Positions 45,030-53,807 of a stretch of 64,000 nucleotides of DNA are shown here, in pieces. The position numbers and the translations under genes were made by a program. Below the pieces are notes generated by a model, which did no database searches, was not told the origin of the DNA, and worked only from the letters and a program-made list of their open reading frames with translations. Source of the DNA: Flavimaricola sp. (GTDB lineage: Bacteria > Pseudomonadota > Alphaproteobacteria > Rhodobacterales > Rhodobacteraceae); NCBI GenBank assembly GCA_029255105.1, contig JAQWWH010000072.1, positions 1 through 64,000 on the forward strand, in the 5' to 3' direction. Numbering within the stretch: position 1 is the stretch's first letter; every line of letters starts with the position of its first letter.

Positions 45030-46976
45030 ATGAGCCAGATTTCCCTGACCTTCCCCGATGGCAACGTCCGCTCATATGAGGCGGGGATCACCCCTGCCGA
45101 AGTGGCCGCCTCTATCGCCCCGAGCCTTGCAAAACGGGCCATCAGCGCGACCGTGAACGGTCAGCACTGGGATCTGCAATGGCCGATCCAGTCCGATGCG
45201 CCCATCGCCATCAACTCCATGAAGGATCCGGCCCCGGCGCTTGAGCTGATCCGGCACGATTTGGCCCATATCATGGCCCGCGCGGTGCAAGAACTGTGGC
45301 CGGACGTTCAGGTGACCATCGGGCCGGTGATTGAGAACGGCTGGTACTACGACTTTGACCGGGCCGAGCCGTTCACGCCCGAGGACCTTGGCGTCATCGA
45401 AAAGAAGATGAAGGAAATCATCAACAAACGCGATCCTGTCCGGACCGAGGTCTGGCCCCGTGACAAGGCGGTCGCCTACTATCAGGAGCGGGGCGAGCCC
45501 TATAAGGTCGAGTTGATCGACGCCATTCCAGGCGATGAGCCGCTGCGCATGTACTGGCATGGCGACTGGCAAGACCTTTGCCGGGGACCGCATTTGCAAA
45601 ACACCGGACAAGTACCGGGCGACTCGTGGAAGCTGATGACCATTGCGGGCGCCTACTGGCGCGGCGACAGCAAACGGGCACAGTTGCAGCGGATCTATGG
45701 CGTGGCCTTCCAGAACAAGGAAGACCTGAAGGCCCATCTGCACATGCTCGAGGAGGCGGCCAAGCGCGACCACCGCAAGCTGGGCCGCGAGATGGACCTG
45801 TTTCACATGCAAGAAGAGGCCCCCGGGCAGGTCTTCTGGCATCCCAACGGCTGGACGATCTATGTCCAGTTGCAGGACTACATGCGGCGGCGACAGCGGG
45901 CGGGCGGATATGTGGAGGTCAATACCCCACAAGTCGTCGACCGGCGGTTGTGGGAGGCCTCGGGCCATTGGGAAAAGTACCAGGAGCATATGTTCATCGT
46001 CGAAGTCGACGAAGAGCATGCCCGGGAAAAGGCGGTCAACGCCCTCAAACCGATGAACTGCCCGTGCCATGTCCAGATCTTTAACGTCGGGCTCAAATCC
46101 TACCGGGACCTGCCCTTGCGGATGGCTGAATTCGGATCGTGCAACCGGTACGAGCCATCGGGCGCCCTGCACGGGATCATGCGGGTACGCGGGTTCACTC
46201 AGGACGACGGGCACATCTTCTGCCGCGAAGACCAGATCGAAAGCGAAACCGCCCGCTTTATCGAGTTTCTGTCCAAGACCTACAAGGACCTCGGGTTCGA
46301 GAGCTTCAAGGTCAAATTCTCGGACCGGCCTGAAAGCCGGGCAGGCTCGGACGAGGTCTGGGACAAGGCGGAAGCCGCCCTTCTGGCAGCCACCCGGGCG
46401 GCGGGCATCGAGCCGGAACTGAACCCCGGCGAAGGGGCGTTCTACGGACCAAAGCTGGAATTCGTGCTGACCGACGCAATCGGCCGGGACTGGCAGTGCG
46501 GCACACATCAGGTGGACTTTGTCCTGCCCGAACGGCTGGATGCCAGCTATGTGGCCGAGGATGGGGCCAAGCACCGGCCCGTCATGCTGCACCGCGCCAC
46601 GCTGGGATCGTTCGAGCGGTTTATTGGCATCCTGATCGAGGAACACGCGGGCAAGCTGCCCTTCTGGCTGGCCCCGCGTCAGATCGTCGTGGCCTCGATC
46701 GTGTCCTCGGCAGACGACTATGTGAACGAAGTGGTCGCGACGCTACGGGCGGCCGGGGTCCGGGCCGAGGCCGACACCCGCAACGAAAAGATCAACTACA
46801 AGGTGCGCGAGCATTCCGTGGGCAAGGTTCCCGTGATTCTTGCCGTGGGCGGACGCGAGGTCGAGGACCGCACGGTGAGCGTGCGGCGGCTGGGTGAGAC
46901 CCAAACCTCTGTAACATCTCTTGAGGAGATCACTGCAGAACTGGCCAAAGCCGCCACGCCGCCCGATTTGCTGTAA
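45030..46976 (+). CDS. thrS: Threonine-tRNA ligase
   Basis: Charges tRNA-Thr. The 648 residues comprise the TGS domain ([16 protein letters not shown]), the editing domain with HxxxH ([12 protein letters not shown]) and its later cysteine, the class II catalytic core ([10 protein letters not shown] with the zinc cysteine, [30 protein letters not shown]) and the anticodon-binding domain. The ATG follows a GAGGAG site. No T-box or attenuator was seen, although the preceding terminator lies 83 bp upstream. Confidence 0.97.
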   Translation: MSQISLTFPDGNVRSYEAGITPAEVAASIAPSLAKRAISATVNGQHWDLQWPIQSDAPIAINSMKDPAPALELIRHDLAHIMARAVQELWPDVQVTIGPVIENGWYYDFDRAEPFTPEDLGVIEKKMKEIINKRDPVRTEVWPRDKAVAYYQERGEPYKVELIDAIPGDEPLRMYWHGDWQDLCRGPHLQNTGQVPGDSWKLMTIAGAYWRGDSKRAQLQRIYGVAFQNKEDLKAHLHMLEEAAKRDHRKLGREMDLFHMQEEAPGQVFWHPNGWTIYVQLQDYMRRRQRAGGYVEVNTPQVVDRRLWEASGHWEKYQEHMFIVEVDEEHAREKAVNALKPMNCPCHVQIFNVGLKSYRDLPLRMAEFGSCNRYEPSGALHGIMRVRGFTQDDGHIFCREDQIESETARFIEFLSKTYKDLGFESFKVKFSDRPESRAGSDEVWDKAEAALLAATRAAGIEPELNPGEGAFYGPKLEFVLTDAIGRDWQCGTHQVDFVLPERLDASYVAEDGAKHRPVMLHRATLGSFERFIGILIEEHAGKLPFWLAPRQIVVASIVSSADDYVNEVVATLRAAGVRAEADTRNEKINYKVREHSVGKVPVILAVGGREVEDRTVSVRRLGETQTSVTSLEEITAELAKAATPPDLL

Positions 46977-47000
46977 CAAACCACAGTCGCACTGTAACGA

Positions 47001-47036
47001 ACCCGCCCGGCGCAATCCGGGCGGGTCCTTTCTTTT
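47001..47036 (+). terminator. Intrinsic terminator of thrS
   Basis: A perfect 10-bp stem, ACCCGCCCGG and CCGGGCGGGT, with loop CGCAAT, is followed by CCTTTCTTTT. It lies 24 bp after the thrS stop. Confidence 0.93.
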
Positions 47037-47149
47037 CCGCATCTTGCCGCAGCGCGGCGAACCCGAACCCTTGTGAATTGGGTAACGTATCCTCACGGGG
47101 ACGCGATGCACAGCCCTGTGAGTGGCTTGGCGGAAAGCCGAACCGCTAA

Positions 47150-47201
47150 CCTTTGATCATCACCTGATTGAGGTGACGGCTCAACACTCTGCGATCAAAG
47201 G
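47150..47201 (+). promoter_or_regulatory. bufA leader with inverted repeat over the ribosome binding site
   Basis: CCTTTGATC (47150-47158) is perfectly complementary to GATCAAAGG (47193-47201), which contains the AAAGG ribosome binding site of bufA (ATG at 47209). Nested between them is a smaller hairpin, TCACCT-GATTG-AGGTGA (47160-47176). If the long stem forms, bufA translation would be blocked. Whether it is a real switch is inferred. Confidence 0.6.
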
Positions 47202-47208
47202 AAAACTC

Positions 47209-47511
47209 ATGTCCAACGTCTCCAAGTCCCTCGTCCTTGCCGCCTCTGTCGCCACCGCCATTGCCGGTCTGGCCACCACTGCAGCCGCACAGGACAACGA
47301 AAAGTGCTATGGCATCAGCCTGGCGGGCGAAAATGACTGCGCGGCTGGCCCCGGCACCACCTGCGCCGGCACCTCGACCGTCGACTACCAGGGTAACGCA
47401 TGGACCTTTGTCCCCGCCGGAACCTGCGCCAGCGTGGAAGTGCCCGCGATGGCCGACGGCACCGAGCGTATGGGCTCGCTCGAAGCCCTCGACCGCGACA
47501 TGGCCAGCTAA
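47209..47511 (+). CDS. bufA: Bufferin precursor peptide BufA1 (DUF2282)
   Basis: The precursor of a ribosomally made, post-translationally modified copper-binding peptide (bufferin). The 100 residues have a signal peptide (ending about LATTAAAQ) and a short mature part with four conserved cysteines, Cys33, Cys44, Cys52 and Cys73, in [35 protein letters not shown] and VPAGTC. In the studied Caulobacter bufferins cysteines are converted to thiooxazoles by the BufB/BufC pair and the product acts in the periplasm. The leader upstream is not translated in this frame despite being open. Confidence 0.9.
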   Translation: MSNVSKSLVLAASVATAIAGLATTAAAQDNEKCYGISLAGENDCAAGPGTTCAGTSTVDYQGNAWTFVPAGTCASVEVPAMADGTERMGSLEALDRDMAS

Positions 47512-47519
47512 GGTCTGAC

Positions 47520-47545
47520 GTAAGGTGGGTCTTGACCCACCTTAC
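47520..47545. repeat. Palindromic intergenic repeat, copy 2
   Basis: Arms GTAAGGTGGGTC and GACCCACCTTAC around a central TT, 8 nt after the bufA stop. It is the same element as at 7514 except for the centre. Confidence 0.85.
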
Positions 47546-47583
47546 CCCCCGCCCCCTGCCCCCCCCCGCTGGGCAGAACTGCG

Positions 47584-47609
47584 GTAAAGTGGGTCTTGAC
47601 CCACCTTAC
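47584..47609. repeat. Palindromic intergenic repeat, copy 3
   Basis: Arms GTAAAGTGGGTC and GACCCACCTTAC around TT, with one mismatch, 38 bp after copy 2 and 21 bp before bufB. The spacer between the two copies is almost pure C. The pair would form two hairpins, or one large one, between bufA and bufB. Confidence 0.85.
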
Positions 47610-47630
47610 TGCTGCAAGAAAGTTTCGCCC

Positions 47631-48488
47631 ATGCTCGATGCCAGCCTCCCCGATCCCGGCCTGCCCGCCCGTCCCGGCGTGGGCTACAAGGCCCAGCATT
47701 TCAATGCCTTGCTCTCTGATCCCGGTCCGGCCGCATGGCTCGAGGTCCATGCCGAGAACTACATGGGCGACGGTGGCCGACCTCTGGCCCAGTTGCGCCA
47801 TCTGGCAGAGCGCTTTCCCCTCTCCGTTCATGGCGTCGGCCTGTCCATCGGTGGTGAAGGGCCCCTTGACCCCGATCACCTGGCCCGGCTGCGGCATCTG
47901 GTCGGCTGGCTCAATCCCGCCAGCTTTTCCGAGCATCTGGCCTGGTCCACCCACGACAGCCATTTCCTGAACGATCTTCTGCCCCTGCCCTACACGCAGT
48001 CCACCCTGTCCCGCGTGGCGACCCATATCGACCAGCTGCAAGAGGCGATCGGTCGGCAGATGCTTTTGGAAAACCCGTCCTCCTACCTCGCTTTCGACGA
48101 AAGCGAGCTGACCGAGACCGAGTTTCTGCGCGAGGTCGTCGCCCGCACGGGCTGCGGGCTATTACTCGACGTAAACAACGTCTTCGTCTCAGCCACCAAC
48201 CTCAAGACATCGCCGCGCGCCTATATCGATGCCTTTCCTCTTGAGGCCGTGGGCGAGATCCACCTGGGCGGCCATGACGAAGACAAGGATGACCACGGCG
48301 AGACCTTGCTGATCGACAGCCATGGACGCGAGGTCGTCGATCCGGTCTGGGCGCTATTGGACTACACCCTCGCCAAAAGCGGCCCCAAACCGATCCTGAT
48401 CGAATGGGACAACGACGTGCCAGACTGGCCGATCCTGGCCGCCGAAGCCGACCGCGCCCAGGCGGCCCTCGCCCTGATCCCGTCATGA
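47631..48488 (+). CDS. bufB: Bufferin modification enzyme BufB (DUF692, multinuclear iron)
   Basis: A 285-residue TIM-barrel DUF692 enzyme related to MbnB of methanobactin synthesis; the family uses two or three iron ions to oxidise cysteines of a peptide. Family marks are PGVGYKAQHF, EVHAENYMGDGG, PLSVHGVGLSIGG, FSEHLAW, ENPSSYL, LLLDVNNVFVSATN and EIHLGGH, supplying His, Glu, Asp and Asn ligands. It should act with BufC on BufA cysteines. It overlaps bufC as ATGA. Confidence 0.92.
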   Translation: MLDASLPDPGLPARPGVGYKAQHFNALLSDPGPAAWLEVHAENYMGDGGRPLAQLRHLAERFPLSVHGVGLSIGGEGPLDPDHLARLRHLVGWLNPASFSEHLAWSTHDSHFLNDLLPLPYTQSTLSRVATHIDQLQEAIGRQMLLENPSSYLAFDESELTETEFLREVVARTGCGLLLDVNNVFVSATNLKTSPRAYIDAFPLEAVGEIHLGGHDEDKDDHGETLLIDSHGREVVDPVWALLDYTLAKSGPKPILIEWDNDVPDWPILAAEADRAQAALALIPS

Positions 48489-49219
48489 CCGTTCAACAAG
48501 CCGACTTCACCGCAGCCCTGCTTGACCCCACGCGAGCCGCCCCACCGGGCCTGAGCGATGGTGCCGGGCGGCCCGCTGGAAAGCGTTATGACGTCTATCG
48601 CAACAACGTGGTCGTGGCCCTGTCTGATGCGCTGGAAACCGCCTTTCCGGTGATCCGGAAACTGCTCGGCGACCAGTTTTTCCGCGCCATGGCTGGGGTT
48701 TACGTCAGGGCGCACCCTCCGGCATCTCCCTTGATGATGCACTACGGGGCAGACTTCCCCACCTTCCTCGCAGGCTTTCCCCCTGCGCAGGGCCTGCCCT
48801 ATCTGCCGGACGTGGCACGCGTCGAACTGGCCTTGCGCCGGGCCTATCACGCGGCTGACGCAGCCCCCATTGCGGCCACGGCACTGGCCGAGGTGCCGCC
48901 CGACCGCCTCGGCGACATCCGCCTTTCCTTTGCCCCCGCCGTCAGCCTGATCCCGTCGGACTATCCGATCCACGGCATCTGGACGGCCAACGCCATGGGC
49001 GGGCCAAACCCCAAACCGGTGGCGGAATCCGCCCTTGTCGCTCGGCCCGGCCTTGATCCAAGCCTGAGCCTGATCACCCCCGGAACGCTGCCTGTGCTGA
49101 CCGCGCTAATGTCCGGAGCGACCTTGGGCGATGCGCTTGACCTTGCAGGCGACGGCTTTGACCTGTCCGCCCTCTTGTCCCTCCTCCTGTCCCAAGGCGC
49201 GATCACCGCGCTTAACTGA
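48485..49219 (+). CDS. bufC: Bufferin partner protein BufC (DUF2063)
   Basis: A 244-residue DUF2063 protein, the recognition partner of DUF692 enzymes (MbnC-like). N-terminal marks are RYDVYRNNVVVALSDALETA and FPVIRKLLGDQFFRAMA; the C-terminal half has a winged-helix-like part, so databases often call the N-terminal domain putative DNA-binding. Together with BufB it is expected to bind the BufA leader and modify it. Translationally coupled to bufB and 11 bp before the DoxX gene. Confidence 0.9.
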   Translation: MTVQQADFTAALLDPTRAAPPGLSDGAGRPAGKRYDVYRNNVVVALSDALETAFPVIRKLLGDQFFRAMAGVYVRAHPPASPLMMHYGADFPTFLAGFPPAQGLPYLPDVARVELALRRAYHAADAAPIAATALAEVPPDRLGDIRLSFAPAVSLIPSDYPIHGIWTANAMGGPNPKPVAESALVARPGLDPSLSLITPGTLPVLTALMSGATLGDALDLAGDGFDLSALLSLLLSQGAITALN

Positions 49220-49230
49220 AAGGCCCCGCC

Positions 49231-49770
49231 ATGCTTGCCCCCGTTTTCCGCATCGCAGAGGGCCTTGACCGGGTGTCCGGCCCTGTCCTCAGCACCCTTG
49301 CCCGGGTCATCTTTGCCGCTGTCCTGTTGCGCTACTATTGGGCGTCTGGCCTGACCAAGCTTGGCGACGGGTTGACCGGCATCTTTAGCCCCAGCGTTGG
49401 CGGCTATGCCCAGATCTTTCCCCGCGCGATGGAGGCTGTCGGCTTTAACATCGCGGAAATGAGCTGGTTTCACTGGGGGGTTGTCGTTGCCGGAACGCTG
49501 GCCGAATTCATCCTGCCCCTGCTGATCGTTCTGGGACTTCTGACGCGGCTGGCGGCACTGGGGATGATCGGCTTTGTCGTCATGCAAAGCCTGACCGACA
49601 TCGTTGGGCACGGGGCAGACGCGGCGACCATCGGGGCGTGGTTCGACAGGGCGTCGGGGGCGTTGATCCTGGATCAGCGGGCCTTTTGGGTGCTGGCCCT
49701 GCTGGTGCTGGTGTTCAAGGGGGCCGGGCCGCTGTCGCTGGACCGGCTTTGGTTCAGAAGTGCGCCTTAG
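49231..49770 (+). CDS. DoxX family membrane protein of the bufferin operon
   Basis: A 179-residue membrane protein with four helices and the DoxX start LARVIFAAVLLRYYWASGLTK, plus VVVAGTLAEFILPLLIVLGL. DoxX genes regularly close bufferin operons; function is not settled (possible redox partner or quinone-linked protein). Its last 17 bp overlap the end of a convergent gene. Confidence 0.85.
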   Translation: MLAPVFRIAEGLDRVSGPVLSTLARVIFAAVLLRYYWASGLTKLGDGLTGIFSPSVGGYAQIFPRAMEAVGFNIAEMSWFHWGVVVAGTLAEFILPLLIVLGLLTRLAALGMIGFVVMQSLTDIVGHGADAATIGAWFDRASGALILDQRAFWVLALLVLVFKGAGPLSLDRLWFRSAP

Positions 49771-50119
49771 GCTCGTCCGGTTTGCCGGCGGCGAGGGCCA
49801 GAACGCCGCCAAGACCGGCCATCGCGATGGGGAACATCGTGGCCACGTTAAAGCCAAAGGCAGAATACATCAGCGCCGCTGACACAATCAGGGCAATGCC
49901 GCCCCACAGGGCGCGGACCTTGGCCATCGCGCCGCCCGCAATCGCCAGAATAGGGCCAAGGATCGCGACAGCGCGGATGAATTGCGGATTATCGACGCTA
50001 AAGAACTGGGCCGCTTCGGGGCGGTTTGCCAGCACTTCGGTCCAGCCAAAGCTGACAAGACCCACGATCATGCCGATCAGGCCTGCGATAATGCCAAGGG
50101 TAAGGGCCGCGTTGCGCAT
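49754..50119 (-). CDS. Small four-helix membrane protein
   Basis: A 121-residue protein with four predicted transmembrane helices (ALTLGIIAGLIGMIVGLVSF, FIRAVAILGPILAIAGGAMA, ALWGGIALIVSAALMYSAFG, and a final one). A charged loop with PEAAQFFSVDNP separates helices 1 and 2. I recognise it only as resembling small DUF4064-like membrane proteins. Function unknown. Convergent with DoxX, overlapping by 17 bp. Confidence 0.7.
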   Translation of the reverse strand: MRNAALTLGIIAGLIGMIVGLVSFGWTEVLANRPEAAQFFSVDNPQFIRAVAILGPILAIAGGAMAKVRALWGGIALIVSAALMYSAFGFNVATMFPIAMAGLGGVLALAAGKPDEPKAHF

Positions 50120-50150
50120 TTGAAGTCCTTTTCTGCGGTACCTGTCAGAG

Positions 50151-50495
50151 CTAGTCACCGCCAGCCGGTTTGCCAAGCCATGTGGCCTGGGCATCGGCAG
50201 CCCAGCCTAGGGTCATCTGGCCCCCCTCTTCGATCACCGGGCGCTTCATCAGGGTGGGATGGGCGGCCAGAAGGTCGACGGGATCGGTGGCGCGGTCGGC
50301 CTCGGACAAGGCGCGCCAGGTCGTGGAAGAGCGGTTCACCGCCTTGTCACCAAAGGCCGCCACGATGGCCTCAAGGTCGGCGCGGGCGACACCATCTGCC
50401 CGGACATCGACAACCGTAGGGTCAAGCCCGGCGGCCCGCAGCGCGGACAGCGCTTTGCGACAGGTATCGCATGTCTTTAGACCAATAAACCTCAT
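50151..50495 (-). CDS. ArsC/Spx family reductase-like protein
   Basis: A 114-residue thioredoxin-fold protein with the Cys-x-x-Cys start FIGLKTCDTCRKAL (Cys9, Cys12) as in YffB/Spx-type members. The ArsC-type RPVIEEGG segment is present. Such proteins are usually glutathione- or Spx-like, not true arsenate reductases. A second copy at 51302 is clearly paralogous. Confidence 0.88.
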   Translation of the reverse strand: MRFIGLKTCDTCRKALSALRAAGLDPTVVDVRADGVARADLEAIVAAFGDKAVNRSSTTWRALSEADRATDPVDLLAAHPTLMKRPVIEEGGQMTLGWAADAQATWLGKPAGGD

Positions 50496-50673
50496 GAATG
50501 CCTCCGATTTGAGCAGCCCCTCCGGGCATTACACAGAGTTGATAAGTTGTCATTTGCCTTTTTCCAAAGCCACCTAATTGTAAAAATCACTAGGCTGACG
50601 GAAGACCGCCATGTCGCGGGGCCGTGAAGACCTGCCCCTGCCATTCTTTGGCATCGATGTGAAGGAGACAGAT

Positions 50674-50880
50674 ATGTCTAAAGGCACAGTTAAGTGGTTT
50701 AACACAACAAAAGGCTACGGGTTCATTGCGCCCGAAGATGGCGGCAAGGATATCTTTGTCCACATCTCGGCGGTTGAACAGTCGGGACTGACCGGACTGG
50801 CGGACAACGAGGCCATCGAATTCGACATGATCGAAGGGCGCGACGGCCGCAAGATGGCCGGGAACCTGCGCAAAGGCTAG
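50674..50880 (+). CDS. cspA: Cold shock protein (CspA family)
   Basis: A 68-residue single-stranded nucleic acid-binding protein with RNP1 (KGYGFIAPE) and RNP2 (DIFVHIS). Start fixed by a strong GAAGGAG site 7 nt upstream. It is divergent from the ArsC-like gene with a leader of about 180 bp, which in CspA genes often carries temperature-responsive structure; I did not resolve one here. Confidence 0.95.
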   Translation: MSKGTVKWFNTTKGYGFIAPEDGGKDIFVHISAVEQSGLTGLADNEAIEFDMIEGRDGRKMAGNLRKG

Positions 50881-50902
50881 GGCTACGGTCAGGCGGGATC
50901 GG

Positions 50903-51202
50903 TCAGGCAGGATCGGTGGGGAGGGTGGTTTGCCAATGCTCTCCCATCGCCACGATGCAGGACACGCCGCGGGCGTAGGTTGCGACCATCGTCCAGCTTT
51001 GGCCGTCGTCGGCGGCCCAGATCTCCATCACCTGCTCCGGGTCGCGGACACCGGTGCCGACGCGGTTTTCTCCGAATTGAGTGATCAGACGCTCGGTCAT
51101 CTCATCGGTGGGGGCGCAGATCACCTCGGCTATCGGGTTGGCCGCAAGGGGGGCTGCGGACAGGGCGAGGATGGCTGCAAGGGACAGGGCTGGTCGGGAC
51201 AT
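50903..51202 (-). CDS. Small secreted protein of unknown function
   Basis: A 99-residue protein with a clear signal peptide (MSRPALSLAAILALSAAPLAA). The mature part holds two cysteines (EVICAPTD and GVSCIVAMGEHW), likely a disulfide in the periplasm, and the segment MEIWAADDGQSWTMVATYA. I recall similar small proteins in alphaproteobacteria without known function. Convergent with the cold shock gene. Confidence 0.75.
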   Translation of the reverse strand: MSRPALSLAAILALSAAPLAANPIAEVICAPTDEMTERLITQFGENRVGTGVRDPEQVMEIWAADDGQSWTMVATYARGVSCIVAMGEHWQTTLPTDPA

Positions 51203-51301
51203 GGCGGGCTCCGCTCTTATTGGCTCAAGCCCCTAATGTAACATATAAATGACGATTTGGTAACGGTTTGATGACAGCCGTTTTGCCGTGGCCGGGCGGG
51301 C

Positions 51302-51637
51302 CTAGTCTGCCTTTGGCAACCAGAGGGCCTGCGTCGCCGCGTCCCAGCCAAGGGTCCAGCGGGTGCCGTCGGTGATGACGGGGCGGGCCATGAGGGCGGG
51401 TTGGGCGGACAGCTGATCCTCGGCCTCGGATTCCTTCATCCATGCGTTGAGGTTGCGGTAGGTCTGGGTCGAGCGGTCGACGAGGTTCGACCCGAACTCT
51501 TGCAACAGCGGCGCCCATTCGGCGGCTGTGAGCGGATCGGCCCGGACATCACGAAAGGTCACAGACACCCCCGCCGCGTCAAACGCCTTGAGGGCTGCAG
51601 TGCAGAGCGAGCAGGTGGGGAGGCCGTAGAGGGTCAT
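51302..51637 (-). CDS. ArsC/Spx family reductase-like protein (second copy)
   Basis: A 111-residue paralogue of the 50151 gene: start LYGLPTCSLCTAALKAFDAAG (Cys9, Cys12), the central LVDRSTQTYRNL and the ARPVITDG segment. Both keep the CxxC pair but differ elsewhere, so they may have separate partners. Confidence 0.85.
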   Translation of the reverse strand: MTLYGLPTCSLCTAALKAFDAAGVSVTFRDVRADPLTAAEWAPLLQEFGSNLVDRSTQTYRNLNAWMKESEAEDQLSAQPALMARPVITDGTRWTLGWDAATQALWLPKAD

Positions 51638-51801
51638 GGGGGGCTTTCCTTGTGGATCGCCGCTGTTCTAGCAACAAACCAAACAGCTTGCGACCCGGCA
51701 TCGCGGTGCCATTTTCACAAGCGACGCGCCCGGCACGAGGGTGGGTGCGGAACGCGCCCGCCCTGGGGGCGGGTCGGGCGCGTGCGAAACGAAGTTTCGC
51801 T

Positions 51802-52842
51802 TTAGTATTTGGCAACCGTCGCTCTAATGCGGTCCGCAAAGTCCAACATATCATCGAGGCTCGATATTGGCTGTCTATCCTCGACTTCACCGTCGAAGAG
51901 CCCAAGGTATTTCTGAGCACGATTGAAGTGCATTCTGACTAAAGGTCTTCGATTGTTGTCATCCAAAAGAACCGCACAATAAGATTTCGCATCCCTCATC
52001 GCAATGCGGTTCGTATCCAAAGTTCCGCGCAGCATCGACTTAACTAGAAGATAACCCTCTATTTCCTCTTCTGTTGTGATGATATCCTCAGAATTCTTGG
52101 GAAGTGGTGTGTCGTCTTCGGCCTCTGGCTCTTGCAAAGCCGTATTCAACCTCGCCCTGACTCTCTCGCGCAGCAATTCTCGGTAAGCTGATTTAATCGC
52201 AATGGTGAGAGTTTCCCTGACTTGCTGTGAGAGGCGTCCGTCATAGACTGCTGCTGCAATGAGCTTGACGAAATCGTCGGAGGGCTCCTCCATTAACCCG
52301 TTGAGTACAGGCTTGATTGCCGCCACATACTTGAGTCGTTCCGCTTGCGCCAATATATTCTCAACGTCGAAAGATGCATTTGAAAACTTGCTCAACTCCT
52401 CGACCGATGCCTCATTGTAGTCAAGCAAATTAAATACGAAGAACGGTCGGCTATCGAGCTTGTTTGGAGCTTTGAGGTCAGTATAGAAATGATAATATTG
52501 ACCATTGGTTAGTATCGCAAACCTCGCATTGGTAACTGTAAAATATCGATACAGTTGCGCAAGGTGCTTTTCATTTAACTCCGTGTTTAGACTTTTGCAT
52601 TCCACAAGCATTGAGACATCTTTGTCACGCAAAATCGCGTAGTCGACCTTCTCACCCTTCTTACCATATGTATCGGCGGTGAACTCTGGAACCATTTCAG
52701 CAGGATTGAATACATCATACCCCAACGCCTGAAAGAACGGGAGAATGACAGATGTCTTTATAGCTTCTTCCGTACTGATGGCGTGGCCATGATCTTTCAG
52801 TCGATTTGCTAGACTGGCGAGTGCTTCGGAACCAATAGACAC
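51802..52842 (-). CDS. HsdR-N-like nuclease-fold protein, probably acquired
   Basis: A 346-residue protein resembling the N-terminal nuclease region of type I restriction R subunits. The PD-(D/E)xK core is visible as EKVDYAILRDKDVSMLVECKSL with Asp67, Glu81 and Lys83; the EEAIKTSVILPFFQALGYDV helix upstream is typical. There is no helicase part, no HsdM or HsdS, and the rest is helical and of unknown role. Base use is unlike its neighbours: two 60-base lines counted here are 42-43 % GC against 60 % in thyX, pointing to transfer. Could be a solitary defence or nuclease-like protein. Confidence 0.8.
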   Translation of the reverse strand: MSIGSEALASLANRLKDHGHAISTEEAIKTSVILPFFQALGYDVFNPAEMVPEFTADTYGKKGEKVDYAILRDKDVSMLVECKSLNTELNEKHLAQLYRYFTVTNARFAILTNGQYYHFYTDLKAPNKLDSRPFFVFNLLDYNEASVEELSKFSNASFDVENILAQAERLKYVAAIKPVLNGLMEEPSDDFVKLIAAAVYDGRLSQQVRETLTIAIKSAYRELLRERVRARLNTALQEPEAEDDTPLPKNSEDIITTEEEIEGYLLVKSMLRGTLDTNRIAMRDAKSYCAVLLDDNNRRPLVRMHFNRAQKYLGLFDGEVEDRQPISSLDDMLDFADRIRATVAKY

Positions 52843-52883
52843 TTTTTACTTCCCTTTACGATACAGATAAGCGCTTTAGCGGC

Positions 52884-53807
52884 TCACCTGTCAATCACAC
52901 CTTCAAACTCACGCCATTCCCCCTTGCTCATGCCAGAGGTTTCCTGCGTCACCACTTCACCTTTCAGCATTCGCCGCAAACAGTCCAATCCTTTTGCAGA
53001 CAAAACCGCCCCACCCATCCGGTAATCCTCGAACGCGCCATAGGCGGCGGGGACCCAATCGGCGACGACTTTGCAGATCGCCTCGGCATAGACCCGGATT
53101 TCGTATTGCGCATGGGCGTCCGCCCGCAGCCGCAGGAAATGGAACAGATTGTGCAGATCGACCTTCCAATACCATTGGGTGTAGATATTGGCGGGCAGGT
53201 TCATCCGCGCCAGTTCCCGCGCCAGCCCCTGCTTTGCCTCGCCCTCGGGTGAGGTTTCCGAGATCATCTCTTCGTAGTGGTCATAGGTCCGCGCCGCGTC
53301 GCCCTTGAGGATGTCGAGGACCCGCGCCGCCTCGGCCGGGGTCAGCGCCGCGCCCCTGCCCTGATTGTTGACGACCGATTGGGCGGCCAGCTGCGAGGCT
53401 TCGGGAATATAGAACTCCCGATCCAGGATCGAATAGCGGGCAGAGTATTCGTTGACGTTGGCCGTCCGGTGCCGGATCCACTGGCGGGCCACAAAGACGG
53501 GCAGCTTGACGTGCAGCTTGACCTCGCACATCTCGAACGGGGTCGAGTGCCAGTGCCGCATGAGGTAGCGGATCAGCCCTTCGTCGTTCTGCACGCTCTT
53601 GGTGCCCTTGCCGTAGGACACACGGGCGGCCTGACAGATGGCGGCATCGTCGCCCATATAGTCGATCACCCGGACAAAGCCGTGGTCGAGGACGGGAATG
53701 GCCTTGTAGAGATGCGCCTCCATCCCTTCGGACACGGCGCGAAGCGTCTGCCGCGGCTGGCTGCGCAGGGCGTCAATCTCGGCCTGTTGGTCTGGGGTGA
53801 TGGGCAT
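52884..53807 (-). CDS. thyX: FAD-dependent thymidylate synthase
   Basis: Makes dTMP from dUMP using flavin and methylene-tetrahydrofolate. The 307 residues contain the ThyX motif [11 protein letters not shown] at residues 112-122. The segment [18 protein letters not shown] is also typical. Start MPITPDQQ follows an AAGGAGA site; an upstream in-frame extension is discarded. Not linked to other folate genes here. Confidence 0.95.
   Translation of the reverse strand: MPITPDQQAEIDALRSQPRQTLRAVSEGMEAHLYKAIPVLDHGFVRVIDYMGDDAAICQAARVSYGKGTKSVQNDEGLIRYLMRHWHSTPFEMCEVKLHVKLPVFVARQWIRHRTANVNEYSARYSILDREFYIPEASQLAAQSVVNNQGRGAALTPAEAARVLDILKGDAARTYDHYEEMISETSPEGEAKQGLARELARMNLPANIYTQWYWKVDLHNLFHFLRLRADAHAQYEIRVYAEAICKVVADWVPAAYGAFEDYRMGGAVLSAKGLDCLRRMLKGEVVTQETSGMSKGEWREFEGVIDR

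Noticed and set aside
45072-46646. 524-codon minus-strand frame opposite thrS
   Set aside because: No recognisable domain, and thrS is unambiguous on the plus strand.
51784-51800. GCGAAAC-GAA-GTTTCGC hairpin after the HsdR-N-like gene
   Set aside because: Perfect 7-bp stem but no T-run in the gene's direction; not called as a terminator.
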